A program made the position numbers and the translations under genes. The notes below the pieces were generated by a model that saw only the letters and a program-made list of their open reading frames with translations, did no database searches and was not told the origin of the DNA. DNA of 42,566 bases, from contig CALKLQ010000012.1 in assembly GCA_937992055.1 (NCBI GenBank), forward strand, positions 1-42,566, given 5' to 3'. The stretch's first letter is position 1, and every line of letters begins with the position of its first letter. Positions 23,651 to 31,647 of the stretch are shown here, piece after piece. The DNA comes from an uncultured Clostridia bacterium. Lineage in GTDB: Bacteria > Bacillota > Clostridia > Christensenellales > UBA1242.

Positions 23651-25727
23651 ATTTTTGCTTGTTGGAAATGCAAATACTGGTAAAACAACTCTTTTCAATA
23701 GTTTATCAAAAAGCAATGAGCACACGGGAAACTGGCATGGGGTGACAAATGAAGAAAAAGTTGCTAAATATAAATTTGAAAAGCAAATTTACGAGGTAGT
23801 TGATCTTCCAGGAATTTATTCAATGACCCCTCTTAGTTTTGAGGAAAAGGTGGCTACAGATTATATTTACTCGCATTTAGATTGCCCGGTAATAAACATT
23901 TGTGATTTGAATAATATTCAACGGAACTTATTTTTGACGCTTGAACTAATTGAACTGGGTATGAAAGTTTTTTTAGTTATAAATCAAATGGACAAGAAGC
24001 CTTTTAATAAGGTCGATATAAAGTTGTTAGAACAAGAATTGGGTTGTCCTGTTTTTTTATTGAACGCGGGTAATAAAAAACAGGTTGAAAAGTTAAAAAG
24101 TGACCTTTCTAGGTTAAATGATTTTAAGTTTGCAAAAACTAAAAATTATATTGGAGATATTAAAGATGATTTTAATTATAAAGTACAAAATGAAAAAATA
24201 AACAGAAATTATTTAGCAATTAAATTTTATGAAAATGATGAATATTTAATTGAAAAATTTTTAAGAAAAGACATAAAAATTCCGGATATGTCTGAAAGTT
24301 TTGCTAAAAAGAGATATTCATTTATTTCTTCGCTAAAAAGCATAAACCATATAGACAAAAAAGTATATGGGCATAGTGCTTTAGATAAGATACTTTTGAA
24401 TAAATTTTTGGCTCTTCCTATTTTTATATGTATTTTATTAGCTGTTTTCTATCTGACTTTTTTTTCGTTAGGCGCCTACATAAGCGACTTTTTTCAGTAT
24501 CTTATTCAAGATTTATTTGGTGGTTGGTTTATTCCTTTTATTTCCTCTTTTATTAAAACGCAGTGGATAATTGATCTTTTTGATGTGGCAATAATAGGTG
24601 GAATAGGAAGCATTTTGTCTTTTTTACCCCAAGTAACACTTTTGTTCTTTTTTTTAGCTCTTTTGGAAGATAGTGGATATTTGTCAAGAGTTGCTTTTAT
24701 GTTTGAGGACATTTTTTCAAAAGTTGGACTTTCTGGGAAGGGTGTTTATACCTTGCTTATGGGTTTTGGTTGTAGTGCCAGTGCAATTTTAACTTCTAGG
24801 AATATGGAAGATAAAAACGCCAAAATAAAGACGGCGCTTATGACGCCGTTTATGAGTTGTAGCGCAAAACTTCCCATTTATGCGGTTTTAGGTGGTGCAT
24901 TTTTTGGTGCGGGGAATATTATTATTGTTTTTGGACTCTATTTGCTTGGAGTGGTTTTGGGATTAACTTTGTGTTATATCTTAGAAAAAACTAATTTTAA
25001 AAGCAAACAACAAACCTTCATTTTAGAGTTTGCGCATCTTCGTTTTGTAAAGCCTAAAAGAATTCTAGCTATTATTTATGACAATCTAAAACAATTTTTA
25101 ATTAGAATAGGTAGTTTATTAGTTTGTGTCAATGTAATTATTTGGCTTTTATCATCATTTAGTTTTAGATTTAGCTATGTGCAGTTTACAGGAGAAAAAA
25201 GCATGTTGCAAGTTTTAGGAGAGCTTCTTTGCTTTATTTTCAAACCTTTGGGGTTTGGAAATTGGGGTGCAACTTCGGCTCTTATCGCTGGGCTTGTTGC
25301 AAAAGAGGTTGTAGTTTCATCAATTGCTATTTTTAATGGAGTAAGTGGTGGAGATAATCAAATTTCTAAAAGTTTAATTTCACCTAGTTCAGTTGTGTTT
25401 TTTACTCCAGCATCTGCCTTGGCTTATATGACGTTTTGTTTACTCTACACTCCATGCGTGGCGACTTTGGGAGTTTTAAAAAAGGAAATCGGTGCAAAAT
25501 TAATGTGGTTTTCAGTAGTGTTACAACTATTAATTGCTTATTCAACTGCTTTTATAGTATTTCAAATTTGTTCACTAATTGAAAAAGTTGGAATATTTCA
25601 AACCGTTTTAATTGTTTGTGCGGTACTATTTGTGTTATTTTGTGTGTTTTATGTTGTTTCCAAAAGAAAGTGTAGTAGTTGTAGATTTTGCAAAAAAAAA
25701 TGTGACAAAAGATTAGAAAACAATTGA
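23643..25727 (+). CDS. feoB: Ferrous iron transporter FeoB
   Basis: A 694-aa Fe(II) permease. The N-terminal G domain has G1 GNANTGKT (8-15), switch I/G2 GNWHGVT (29-35), G3 DLPG (54-57) and G4 NQMD (114-117). About ten transmembrane helices follow, with the FeoB gate motif GFGCSASAILTSRNME and the second half TPFMSCSAKLPIYA and AGLVAKEVVVSS. The C-terminus carries a short cysteine-rich tail (CSSCRFCKKKCDK), like the redox or FeoC-like tails of some FeoBs. The G domain is compact, and the length is close to the family norm. GAGGTG stands 5 nt before the ATG, within the end of feoA. The gene transports Fe(II) across the cytoplasmic membrane. Confidence 0.95.
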   Translation: MPKFLLVGNANTGKTTLFNSLSKSNEHTGNWHGVTNEEKVAKYKFEKQIYEVVDLPGIYSMTPLSFEEKVATDYIYSHLDCPVINICDLNNIQRNLFLTLELIELGMKVFLVINQMDKKPFNKVDIKLLEQELGCPVFLLNAGNKKQVEKLKSDLSRLNDFKFAKTKNYIGDIKDDFNYKVQNEKINRNYLAIKFYENDEYLIEKFLRKDIKIPDMSESFAKKRYSFISSLKSINHIDKKVYGHSALDKILLNKFLALPIFICILLAVFYLTFFSLGAYISDFFQYLIQDLFGGWFIPFISSFIKTQWIIDLFDVAIIGGIGSILSFLPQVTLLFFFLALLEDSGYLSRVAFMFEDIFSKVGLSGKGVYTLLMGFGCSASAILTSRNMEDKNAKIKTALMTPFMSCSAKLPIYAVLGGAFFGAGNIIIVFGLYLLGVVLGLTLCYILEKTNFKSKQQTFILEFAHLRFVKPKRILAIIYDNLKQFLIRIGSLLVCVNVIIWLLSSFSFRFSYVQFTGEKSMLQVLGELLCFIFKPLGFGNWGATSALIAGLVAKEVVVSSIAIFNGVSGGDNQISKSLISPSSVVFFTPASALAYMTFCLLYTPCVATLGVLKKEIGAKLMWFSVVLQLLIAYSTAFIVFQICSLIEKVGIFQTVLIVCAVLFVLFCVFYVVSKRKCSSCRFCKKKCDKRLENN

Positions 25728-25772
25728 ATTAAGATACTAATTATTGGCTTTATTATTTTAAATATTGTTAAT

Positions 25773-25801
25773 TGACATAAAATTTATATTTTGTTAAACT
25801 A
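25773..25801 (+). promoter_or_regulatory. Promoter of the 128-aa ORF
   Basis: TTGACA (25773-25778), a 17-nt spacer and TGT-TAAACT (TAAACT at 25796-25801). The transcription start falls on the ATG at 25808. Confidence 0.6.
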
Positions 25802-25807
25802 ATTTAT

Positions 25808-26194
25808 ATGAATTTTAAAATATTTGATGACGATTTTGAGGATAATAAGCTTAGTTATAAAAAAGAAATTGAACTTTTATCTAAAAATTTAATAGAAAAA
25901 AATATGGATAAACCTTTTAAATCGTTTGTTGATGAAAATCTCAATTGCACAAGAAACTATTACATTATTTTATTTGCATTAAAAACCACTCAAAACATTC
26001 TAAACGGAGATTCTTTTGAACTTGCACCATTTAAAGCCTTTAGCTTCTTGCCTGATGTAACCTTTTTTCAGACCATGTGCATGGTTTGTAAAAAATTTTT
26101 GAAAAAAGGGGATGACTTGGCCAATTTTTATAACATTAAAATTGAAAACCCAAAGTTAGAAAATGTTATAGAAAAAAAAGATGATGACTATTAA
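25808..26194 (+). CDS. 128-aa hypothetical protein on a leaderless mRNA
   Basis: A mainly acidic, soluble-looking protein. Residues 1-35 are charged (MNFKIFDDDFEDNKLSYKKE); the centre (ILFALKTTQNILNGD, APFKAFSFLPDVTFFQTMCM) is more hydrophobic and helix-prone; the end is charged (ENVIEKKDDDY). No recognised family. The promoter 7 nt upstream has near-consensus -35 and extended -10 boxes and there is no ribosome site, so translation probably starts at the first transcribed base. Its stop is 1 nt from the stop of a converging XRE gene, so the two transcripts would overlap head-on. Confidence 0.65.
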   Translation: MNFKIFDDDFEDNKLSYKKEIELLSKNLIEKNMDKPFKSFVDENLNCTRNYYIILFALKTTQNILNGDSFELAPFKAFSFLPDVTFFQTMCMVCKKFLKKGDDLANFYNIKIENPKLENVIEKKDDDY

Positions 26195-26195
26195 A

Positions 26196-26393
26196 TTAGT
26201 TTTCTAAAAGTTCATCAACAGAAATTTTATAAAATTTGCAAATTTTTATGATAGTAGTAAGATTTGGTTCTATTTTATCTGCTTCCCAATCAGAAATAGT
26301 GCGGTTAGAAAAATTGAGATTTTTTGCTAGTTCAACTTGAGATAAATTTCTTTCCAATCTTAACTCTTTTAACTTTTTTCCTAAACCTTTCAT
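26196..26393 (-). CDS. XRE-family HTH regulator 1
   Basis: A 65-aa Cro/CI-type DNA-binding protein made of one helix-turn-helix domain: KELRLERNLSQVELAKNLNF, then the recognition helix region NRTISDWEADK and the closing helices IIKICKFYKISVDELLEN. The start is uncertain. ATG at 26393 gives just the domain; the frame extends upstream to ATG at 26438, passing through a palindrome at 26406-26421 that looks like an operator and would then be coding. None of these starts has a convincing ribosome site. It converges on the 128-aa gene. Its recognition helix differs from the two neighbouring XRE paralogues, so its target is different. Confidence 0.75.
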   Translation of the reverse strand: MKGLGKKLKELRLERNLSQVELAKNLNFSNRTISDWEADKIEPNLTTIIKICKFYKISVDELLEN

Positions 26394-26405
26394 AATTTTA
26401 ACAAA

Positions 26406-26421
26406 ATGCAAGCATTTGCAT
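26406..26421. promoter_or_regulatory. Palindrome upstream of XRE regulator 1
   Basis: ATGCAA-GCAT-TTGCAT, a perfect 6-bp-arm palindrome 13 nt before the chosen ATG. It is a likely autoregulatory operator. Confidence 0.4.
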
Positions 26422-26467
26422 CCTTCCAATTTTACCATACTACATTTGATTAAAAATATCTTATACT

Positions 26468-26482
26468 TCCGTAAAATACGGA
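26468..26482. promoter_or_regulatory. Second palindrome upstream of XRE regulator 1
   Basis: TCCGTA-AAA-TACGGA, perfect 6-bp arms with a 3-bp spacer, the same arm/spacer layout as the operators of the other XRE genes but a different sequence. Confidence 0.35.
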
Positions 26483-26519
26483 TAATGTGGATATCAAAAA
26501 ATGAACGAAAGCTTTCACT

Positions 26520-26726
26520 TTAATTTTCAATTCCAAGAATATAGTCGCTTGTGACTTTATAAATTTTTACAAGAATTATAATGATATCCAAGGAGGGATA
26601 AGTGACGCCTCGTTCCCATTTGCTCACACATGATTGTTTGACATTGCATATCTTTGCTAACTTTTCTTGGCTTAAATCATGTTCTAAACGTAGCTCTTTT
26701 AGTCTTTTGCTTATAGTATTTTCCAC
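26520..26726 (-). CDS. XRE-family HTH regulator 2 (paralogue of regulator 3)
   Basis: A 68-aa single-domain Cro/CI-type repressor-like protein: KRLKELRLEHDLSQEKLAKI, then turn and recognition helix KQSCVSKWERGVTYP, then IIIILVKIYKVTSDYILG. It differs from regulator 3 by only a few residues in the DNA-reading segment (KQSCVSKWERG versus QQSCISKWERG), so both should bind the same DNA. It begins with GTG at 26726; a TAAAAT -10 (26738-26733 on the minus strand) ends 6 nt before it and there is no ribosome site, so the mRNA looks leaderless. Two identical palindromes lie at -11 to -27 and -40 to -56, covering the promoter. It is therefore likely autoregulated. Confidence 0.85.
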   Translation of the reverse strand: MENTISKRLKELRLEHDLSQEKLAKICNVKQSCVSKWERGVTYPSLDIIIILVKIYKVTSDYILGIEN

Positions 26727-26736
26727 ATATATATTT

Positions 26737-26753
26737 TAGTCTTAAAAAGACTA
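26737..26753. promoter_or_regulatory. XRE operator site 1 (regulator 2 promoter)
   Basis: TAGTCTT-AAA-AAGACTA, a perfect palindrome lying 11-27 nt upstream of the GTG of regulator 2 and touching its -10 box. Confidence 0.8.
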
Positions 26754-26765
26754 AAATGCTTGACT

Positions 26766-26782
26766 TAGTCTTAAAAAGACTA
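26766..26782. promoter_or_regulatory. XRE operator site 2 (regulator 2 promoter)
   Basis: An identical 17-bp palindrome, TAGTCTT-AAA-AAGACTA, 29 bp from site 1. Confidence 0.8.
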
Positions 26783-26810
26783 TATAATTGTAAAAAAATA
26801 TAAGGAAAAG

Positions 26811-27014
26811 TTAAATCTCATCCTTGCCAAGGAGATAATCACAAGAAACATCAAAAATTTTAGCAAGACAAACTATCATGTCAGTGGATGGTGAGGTTAT
26901 TCCGCGTTCCCATTTGCTTATGCAAGATTGCTGAACATTACATAGTTTCGCAAGCTCATTTTGATTTAAATTATTTTCTTTTCTTAATTCTTTTATGATT
27001 TGATTTATTCTCAT
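26811..27014 (-). CDS. XRE-family HTH regulator 3 (paralogue of regulator 2)
   Basis: A 67-aa helix-turn-helix protein: IKELRKENNLNQNELAKLCN, recognition helix QQSCISKWERGITSP and a closing MIVCLAKIFDVSCDYLLG. It is the twin of regulator 2 in the reading helix. ATG at 27014 follows a TAATAT -10 by 6 nt with no ribosome site, again suggesting a leaderless mRNA. Operators lie at -11 to -27 and -39 to -55, the same geometry as for regulator 2. It is divergent from the Rho-N-like gene at 27133, so the same operators may also control that gene. Regulator 2 is encoded 84 nt downstream on the same strand but has its own operators. Confidence 0.85.
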   Translation of the reverse strand: MRINQIIKELRKENNLNQNELAKLCNVQQSCISKWERGITSPSTDMIVCLAKIFDVSCDYLLGKDEI

Positions 27015-27024
27015 ATTTTAATAT

Positions 27025-27041
27025 TAGTCTTTTTAAGACTT
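27025..27041. promoter_or_regulatory. XRE operator site 3 (regulator 3 promoter)
   Basis: TAGTCTT-TTT-AAGACTT, perfect over AGTCTT/AAGACT, 11-27 nt upstream of the regulator 3 ATG. Confidence 0.75.
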
Positions 27042-27052
27042 ATTTTGTAAAA

Positions 27053-27069
27053 TAGTCTTACACAGACTA
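27053..27069. promoter_or_regulatory. XRE operator site 4 (regulator 3 promoter)
   Basis: TAGTCTT-ACA-CAGACTA, one mismatch from the consensus, 28 bp from site 3. Confidence 0.7.
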
Positions 27070-27132
27070 TTATCTACAGTTTTTAATATTTTATACGTTT
27101 AATTAAATATTTTCTTAATTGAGGTGGATTTT

Positions 27133-27423
27133 ATGATTGATGTTTCTAACTTAAGAATTTATGAACTAAGAGATTATGCGAGGCTAATTGGTGTTAAAGC
27201 ACCTACAACTAAAGTTAGAGCGCAATTAATAGAAGAAATAAATCTTATTTCTTGCGGGGAATTAAAACCATTTGAAAATGTTTCATCTAAGGGAAGAAAA
27301 CCTGCTACTTCTTTTGTTTTAGAAGAGAAAACTAAAGAATTTTTAAATCATGAACTTAAAACATTAAAGCATGACGTTTGTGAAAAGATTGATGCCTTAT
27401 ATAATAAAATTAATTTACAATAA
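27133..27423 (+). CDS. Rho-N/SAP-like domain protein
   Basis: A 96-aa protein. The N-terminal 45 residues, including LRDYARLIGVKAPTTKVRAQ followed by LIEEI, match the short helix-extended-helix fold of the transcription factor Rho N-terminal and SAP domains, which bind nucleic acid. The centre SSKGRKPATSF is basic and flexible. The C-terminal part (KEFLNHELKTLKHDVCEKID) is helical and may dimerise. ATG at 27133 is preferred over GTG at 27124 since GAGGTGG sits 6 nt before it. The gene is divergent from an XRE regulator and shares its operator region, so it may be under the same control. A nucleic-acid binding role is inferred from the domain only. Confidence 0.6.
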   Translation: MIDVSNLRIYELRDYARLIGVKAPTTKVRAQLIEEINLISCGELKPFENVSSKGRKPATSFVLEEKTKEFLNHELKTLKHDVCEKIDALYNKINLQ

Positions 27424-27461
27424 GTTTGTTGATAAAATATCTTTTATTTTATATTGAATTT

Positions 27462-27470
27462 TGATATAAT
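27462..27470 (+). promoter_or_regulatory. Extended -10 promoter of rsmE
   Basis: TGA-TATAAT with TATAAT at 27465-27470. No good -35 is seen. The -10 ends 7 nt before the rsmE ATG. Confidence 0.55.
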
Positions 27471-27477
27471 CTTGTCT

Positions 27478-28191
27478 ATGAGAAGATTTTTTGTTAAAAA
27501 AGAAAATATAACTAATGATTTTGTTTTTGTATGTGACAAAGATTATTTGCATCTTTCTAATGTTTTAAGGCTTGGATGCGGAGATGAAATTGTTTGTTTT
27601 TGTGGTGATGGTTTTGATTATTTTTGTAAAATAATTGAAATGAATAAAAAATTTGCAAAATGTGAACTTTTAAACAAGATTTTAAGTGAAAAAACTCCAA
27701 AAGCAAAAGTTACATTGTTTCAAGGCATTACAAAGGGTGATAAGTTAGATTTAATTGTTCAGAAAATGACCGAACTTGGCGTAAGCGAGGTTTTCTTTTT
27801 TAAAAGTGATTTCACTTCACGAAAGATGGGTGAATGCAAAACAGATAAATTAAAGATAAATAGCATTGAAGCATCAAAACAATGTGGAAGAAGTGACACT
27901 ATGCAAATTTTTGGAATTTTAACTTTTAAAAATTTACTTGAAAAGCTAAAAGCCTTTGATAGAGTTATTTTTGCTTATGAAAGACAAGAAGGTGTTGCCT
28001 TTCCAGATTTACAAGGAAAAGTTGCTATTGTAATTGGAAGTGAAGGCGGTTTTTCTCAAGATGAATATAAAAGTTTGCTCTCTTTAAATAATATTACCTG
28101 TGTTTCATTGGGTAAAAGGATTTTAAGAAGTGAAACTGCCAGTATTGCATTAGCTAGTGTTGTTATGGAAAAAATGGGAGAATGGAGATGA
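27478..28191 (+). CDS. rsmE: 16S rRNA (uracil-1498-N3)-methyltransferase RsmE
   Basis: A 237-aa SPOUT-class methyltransferase that modifies U1498 of 16S rRNA. Diagnostic segments are MRRFFV at the start, HLSNVLRLGCGD, KGDKLDLIVQKMTELGV, EASKQCGRS, the knot segment VIGSEGGFSQDE and the SAM-binding LGKRILRSETA near the end. ATG at 27478 is used because it begins the conserved MRRFF motif; 24 codons further upstream are open but include the promoter. There is no ribosome site and the -10 ends 7 nt upstream, so leaderless translation is likely. Its TGA overlaps the mtaB start (ATGA), giving coupling. Confidence 0.93.
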   Translation: MRRFFVKKENITNDFVFVCDKDYLHLSNVLRLGCGDEIVCFCGDGFDYFCKIIEMNKKFAKCELLNKILSEKTPKAKVTLFQGITKGDKLDLIVQKMTELGVSEVFFFKSDFTSRKMGECKTDKLKINSIEASKQCGRSDTMQIFGILTFKNLLEKLKAFDRVIFAYERQEGVAFPDLQGKVAIVIGSEGGFSQDEYKSLLSLNNITCVSLGKRILRSETASIALASVVMEKMGEWR

Positions 28192-29381
28192 TTGTAGTTT
28201 TTACTTTGGGCTGTAAGGTGAATAAATATGAGAGTGAATATATAATTGAACATTTAAACAAGTTGGGATATGAAACAAGTGAAAATTTGCAGTGGGCAGA
28301 TTGCTATATAATCAATACTTGCGCTGTTACTAATGAGGCAGAGAGAAAGTCTAGACAGGCTATTTCAAGAGTTTTAAAATTTAATCCAGATGCTAAAGTA
28401 TTTGTTTTGGGTTGCGCTTCCCAGAATAACAAATTACAATTTGAACATAAAAATGTAATACAGGTTTATGGATGCCAAGACAAATTTGAGATTTTAAAGC
28501 ATTTTGAAAATCAGAGCAAAATAATGAAACCAGTTATTTCCGGTGTTAGAAAGTTTGTCAAAGTGCAAGATGGTTGCAATAATTTTTGCTCTTATTGCCT
28601 TATTCCTTATTTACGAGGAAGAAGTACAAGCAGAGATATTAATGAGATTATAGATGAAGTTCTCTCCCTAAAAGAACAAAAAGAAATTGTTTTGACTGGC
28701 ATCGACCTTTCTGATTTTAAGATTGAGCAAACACGTGCTCTTGCTGAACTTGTTGAACGACTTGGCTTTTTTAAGGGTAGAATTAGGTTGGGCTCTTTGG
28801 AAGTTGGAATTGTTAATGAAGAATTTTTATCACGTTTAAAAAAATGCGAAAACTTTTGCCCACATTTTCATTTGTCATTGCAAAGCGGAAGTGATTCTGT
28901 TCTTAAAAGAATGAATAGACATTACACAACTAAAGAATTCGAACAAGCTGTTAAACTTATTAGACAATACTTTCCAAACTCATCCATTACTACAGATATC
29001 ATTGTTGGCTTTCCTATGGAAACTGATGAGGAATTTGAACAAACATTTAACTTTGCTAAAAAAATTGAGTTTGCTGATATACATATTTTCCCTTATTCTA
29101 AAAGAGAGGGGACAAATGCATTGAGATTTAATAGCTTTGTTGGTGGCGATATAGTTAAAAATAGAGTTAAAAAATTAGAAAATTTAAAACTTGATTTAGT
29201 GAATCAATTTTATTTGAATAATTTAGATCAAACTCATACCGTTTTAGTAGAAGAAATTGTAAATGGTGAAGGTTGTGGTTATACTGAGAATTACATTTAT
29301 TGTAAAGTTAAACAACCATGCTGTGAAGGTGAATTTATAACTGGCAAATTGAAAAACGGAAATATTTTAATTCGAGAATAA
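28188..29381 (+). CDS. mtaB: tRNA ms2t6A methylthiotransferase MtaB
   Basis: A 397-aa radical-SAM enzyme adding a methylthio group to t6A37 of tRNA. N-terminal UPF0004 domain: TLGCKVNKYES is the MtaB-type signature, with further cluster cysteines in NTCAVT and LGCASQ. The radical SAM motif is DGCNNFCSYCLIP (CxxxCxxC), followed by the RGRSTSRD segment and LSLQSGSDSVLKRMNRHYTT. The C-terminus fits a TRAM domain (about 340-397). ATG at 28188 overlaps the rsmE stop as ATGA and has GGGAG 7 nt upstream, so it is preferred over ATG at 28182. It is co-transcribed with rsmE, as in many clostridia. Confidence 0.9.
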   Translation: MIVVFTLGCKVNKYESEYIIEHLNKLGYETSENLQWADCYIINTCAVTNEAERKSRQAISRVLKFNPDAKVFVLGCASQNNKLQFEHKNVIQVYGCQDKFEILKHFENQSKIMKPVISGVRKFVKVQDGCNNFCSYCLIPYLRGRSTSRDINEIIDEVLSLKEQKEIVLTGIDLSDFKIEQTRALAELVERLGFFKGRIRLGSLEVGIVNEEFLSRLKKCENFCPHFHLSLQSGSDSVLKRMNRHYTTKEFEQAVKLIRQYFPNSSITTDIIVGFPMETDEEFEQTFNFAKKIEFADIHIFPYSKREGTNALRFNSFVGGDIVKNRVKKLENLKLDLVNQFYLNNLDQTHTVLVEEIVNGEGCGYTENYIYCKVKQPCCEGEFITGKLKNGNILIRE

Positions 29382-29479
29382 TGAAATAATTATTTTAAAA
29401 GCTTAAAAATCAGTTACGTTATAAATAAAATTCATTCAAGTTATAATCTTTAAATTAGTTTAAATAAAATTTAAATTTA

Positions 29480-29488
29480 TGCTACAAT
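29480..29488 (+). promoter_or_regulatory. Extended -10 promoter of the ruv-que operon
   Basis: TGC-TACAAT (TACAAT at 29483-29488), about 31 nt upstream of the ruvC ATG. No clear -35. Confidence 0.45.
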
Positions 29489-29518
29489 ATTTGAGGTTGC
29501 AGAAGAAAAGGAACTAAT

Positions 29519-30010
29519 ATGAGAATTTTAGGAATAGACCCGGGGTACGGAATCGTAGGCTTTGGCATTATAGATAGCAATATGGGTGAAATTTGCGTCG
29601 TAGATTATGGAGTTATTGAAACCGATAAAAGTTTGACCCTGCCACAAAGGCTTAATATTATTGAAAAAGCTTTAATTGAGCTTTTCGATGAATACTCACC
29701 AGAAGTTGTTGCTGTAGAAGAATTGTTTTACTTTAAAAATCAAAAAACCATAATTCAGGTTGCTGAAGCAAGAGGTGTGATTATTCAAACCTGTTTTAGT
29801 CGTTGCAAGAACATTTTTGAATATACCCCGCTTCAAATCAAACAAGCTTTGACTGGTGTGGGGCGTGCAGAGAAAGCTCAAGTTCAGTTTATGACAAAGA
29901 CAATATTGAATTTGTCATCAATTCCAAAACCAGATGATGCTGCTGATGCACTAGCCGTAGCTATTTGCCATAGCCAGATCAATCCAGCATTAAACGAAAA
30001 TAAAATTTAA
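29519..30010 (+). CDS. ruvC: Holliday junction endonuclease RuvC
   Basis: A 163-aa RNase H-fold nuclease that cuts four-way junctions during recombination, acting with RuvAB. Catalytic acids are readable: D7 in GIDPGYG, E67/E68 in VAVEELFYFKN and D140/D143 in KPDDAADALAVAICH. Length is typical (about 160-170). AAAGGAAC lies about 5 nt before the ATG. It starts an operon with ruvA 12 nt downstream, then ruvB, queA and possibly tgt. Confidence 0.97.
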   Translation: MRILGIDPGYGIVGFGIIDSNMGEICVVDYGVIETDKSLTLPQRLNIIEKALIELFDEYSPEVVAVEELFYFKNQKTIIQVAEARGVIIQTCFSRCKNIFEYTPLQIKQALTGVGRAEKAQVQFMTKTILNLSSIPKPDDAADALAVAICHSQINPALNENKI

Positions 30011-30022
30011 AAGGACAAAATT

Positions 30023-30604
30023 ATGCTCGCTTTTATAGAGGGAAAATTAGTATATAAACAAGAAGGTAAAATAGTCATTGAGTGTGGAGGTATTGGATTT
30101 GAAATTTTTGTTTCTAACAACACTCTTTCTAGTTTGCCACTTCAAAATGAAACTTGCAAGGTTTACACCTATTTGAATGTCAAAGAGGACGAGATGTCTC
30201 TTTTTGGCTTTTTAGATGCGGAAGAAAAGTCGCTTTTTATGAAACTTATTGAAGTTTCTGGTATAGGACCAAAAGGCGCTTTAGCAATGCTTTCTGGGAT
30301 GCCTATAACCGACCTTCTCATAGCAATTTCAAATCAAGATGTCAATTCATTGACAAAAATTAAGGGCCTAGGTAAAAAAACTGCGGAGAGGGTGTGTTTG
30401 GAACTTAAAGATAAAATAGGTTTCGTTTCAGGCATAACAGATTCATTGCAAACAAATAATAATGTTATTATGGACGCTGTTGAGGCACTTTTAAGTTTAG
30501 GTATGACTAGACAAGACGCAAATAGTTATGCATCTAAATGCTATGAAGAGGGTGATACTGTTGAAAACTTGGTAACCAAGGTGTTTGTTAACATGGGGAG
30601 ATAA
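30023..30604 (+). CDS. ruvA: Holliday junction branch migration protein RuvA
   Basis: A 193-aa tetramer-forming junction-binding protein that loads RuvB helicase. The N-terminal OB domain (MLAFIEGKLV, VYTYLNVKEDEMSLFGF) leads to two helix-hairpin-helix units (EVSGIGPKGALAML and KIKGLGKKTAERVCLELKDK). The C-terminal domain III (EALLSLGMTRQDA) contacts RuvB. AAAGGAC precedes the ATG by about 6 nt. The stop is 2 nt from the ruvB start. Confidence 0.97.
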   Translation: MLAFIEGKLVYKQEGKIVIECGGIGFEIFVSNNTLSSLPLQNETCKVYTYLNVKEDEMSLFGFLDAEEKSLFMKLIEVSGIGPKGALAMLSGMPITDLLIAISNQDVNSLTKIKGLGKKTAERVCLELKDKIGFVSGITDSLQTNNNVIMDAVEALLSLGMTRQDANSYASKCYEEGDTVENLVTKVFVNMGR

Positions 30605-30606
30605 AA

Positions 30607-31647
30607 ATGGATAATAGATTTATAACCAGCACAAAAAATCCACAAGATGCAGAAATTGAAACCTCGCTAAGACCTATTTCAATGGGTGAATATGTTGGTC
30701 AAAGTAAGGTTAAAGAGAATTTAGAAATTTACATTAAAGCGGCAAAGGCTAGAGGTGATGCTCTTGACCATGTCCTTTTATATGGTCCGCCCGGGTTAGG
30801 AAAAACTACTTTGTCGCACATTATTGCAAGTGAACTTGGTTCCCAGATAAAAATTACTTCAGGACCAGCCATTGAACATGCGGCAGATTTGGCAGCAATT
30901 TTAACTAATTTAAATAAAAATGATGTTTTGTTTATTGACGAAATTCATAGACTTAACAAATCAGTTGAGGAAATTTTATATCCTGCTATGGAAGATTTTG
31001 CACTTGATTTTATCGTTGGAAAGGGTCCATCTGCAAGAAATATGCGTCTTAAAATTAAACCTTTTACGCTTATTGGTGCCACAACTAGAGCGGGAATGTT
31101 AACAGGCCCTTTAAGAGACAGGTTTGGTGTTATTTGTAGGCTGGAATTATATTCAACTGAAGATTTGACTGATATTTTAGTTCGTTCTGCCAAAATTTTA
31201 AATATACAAATTGAAAGAGAAGCGGCGATTGAAATTGCCAAGAGAAGTAGAGGCACGCCAAGAATTGCAAATAGATTTTTGAAAAGAATTAGAGATTACT
31301 CTCAAGTTATGGGAAAAGGTATTATTACAATTGAAATGGCAAATAAAGCTCTTTCCATGTTGGAAGTAGATGAACTTGGCTTAGACCAAATCGATAGAAG
31401 AATTTTATCGAGTATGATTGATAAATTTGGCGGCGGTCCAGTTGGACTAGACACCTTGTCGGCAACAACTGGAGAGGAGTCTGTGACTATTGAAGATGTG
31501 TATGAGCCTTATTTGCTTCAACTGGGATTTATTGCAAGAACTCCTAGAGGAAGGGTGGCTATGCCTGCCGCCTATAAACATCTTGGCAAGTATTTGGATG
31601 AAGACAAGGCTTTAATGTTAAAAACGTATGAGGTGCAAAATGATTGA
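30607..31647 (+). CDS. ruvB: Holliday junction DNA helicase RuvB
   Basis: A 346-aa AAA+ motor that drives branch migration with RuvA. Motifs: SLRPISMGEYVGQ at the start, Walker A YGPPGLGKTTL, Walker B LFIDEIHRLN, sensor ATTRAGMLTGPLRDRFG, and the C-terminal winged-helix segment including GLDTLSATTGE and FIARTPRGRVA. Length and order are standard. GGGGAG stands 6 nt before the ATG. It overlaps queA by 8 nt. Confidence 0.97.
   Translation: MDNRFITSTKNPQDAEIETSLRPISMGEYVGQSKVKENLEIYIKAAKARGDALDHVLLYGPPGLGKTTLSHIIASELGSQIKITSGPAIEHAADLAAILTNLNKNDVLFIDEIHRLNKSVEEILYPAMEDFALDFIVGKGPSARNMRLKIKPFTLIGATTRAGMLTGPLRDRFGVICRLELYSTEDLTDILVRSAKILNIQIEREAAIEIAKRSRGTPRIANRFLKRIRDYSQVMGKGIITIEMANKALSMLEVDELGLDQIDRRILSSMIDKFGGGPVGLDTLSATTGEESVTIEDVYEPYLLQLGFIARTPRGRVAMPAAYKHLGKYLDEDKALMLKTYEVQND

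Noticed and set aside
26196..27423. Toxin-antitoxin pairs among the XRE genes
   Set aside because: No small toxin-like gene overlaps or abuts any XRE gene in the same operon; the neighbours are other XRE genes, a Rho-N-like protein and an orphan on the opposite strand.
30945..31256. 103-codon minus-strand frame inside ruvB
   Set aside because: It is antisense to an unmistakable RuvB and has no separate start signals.
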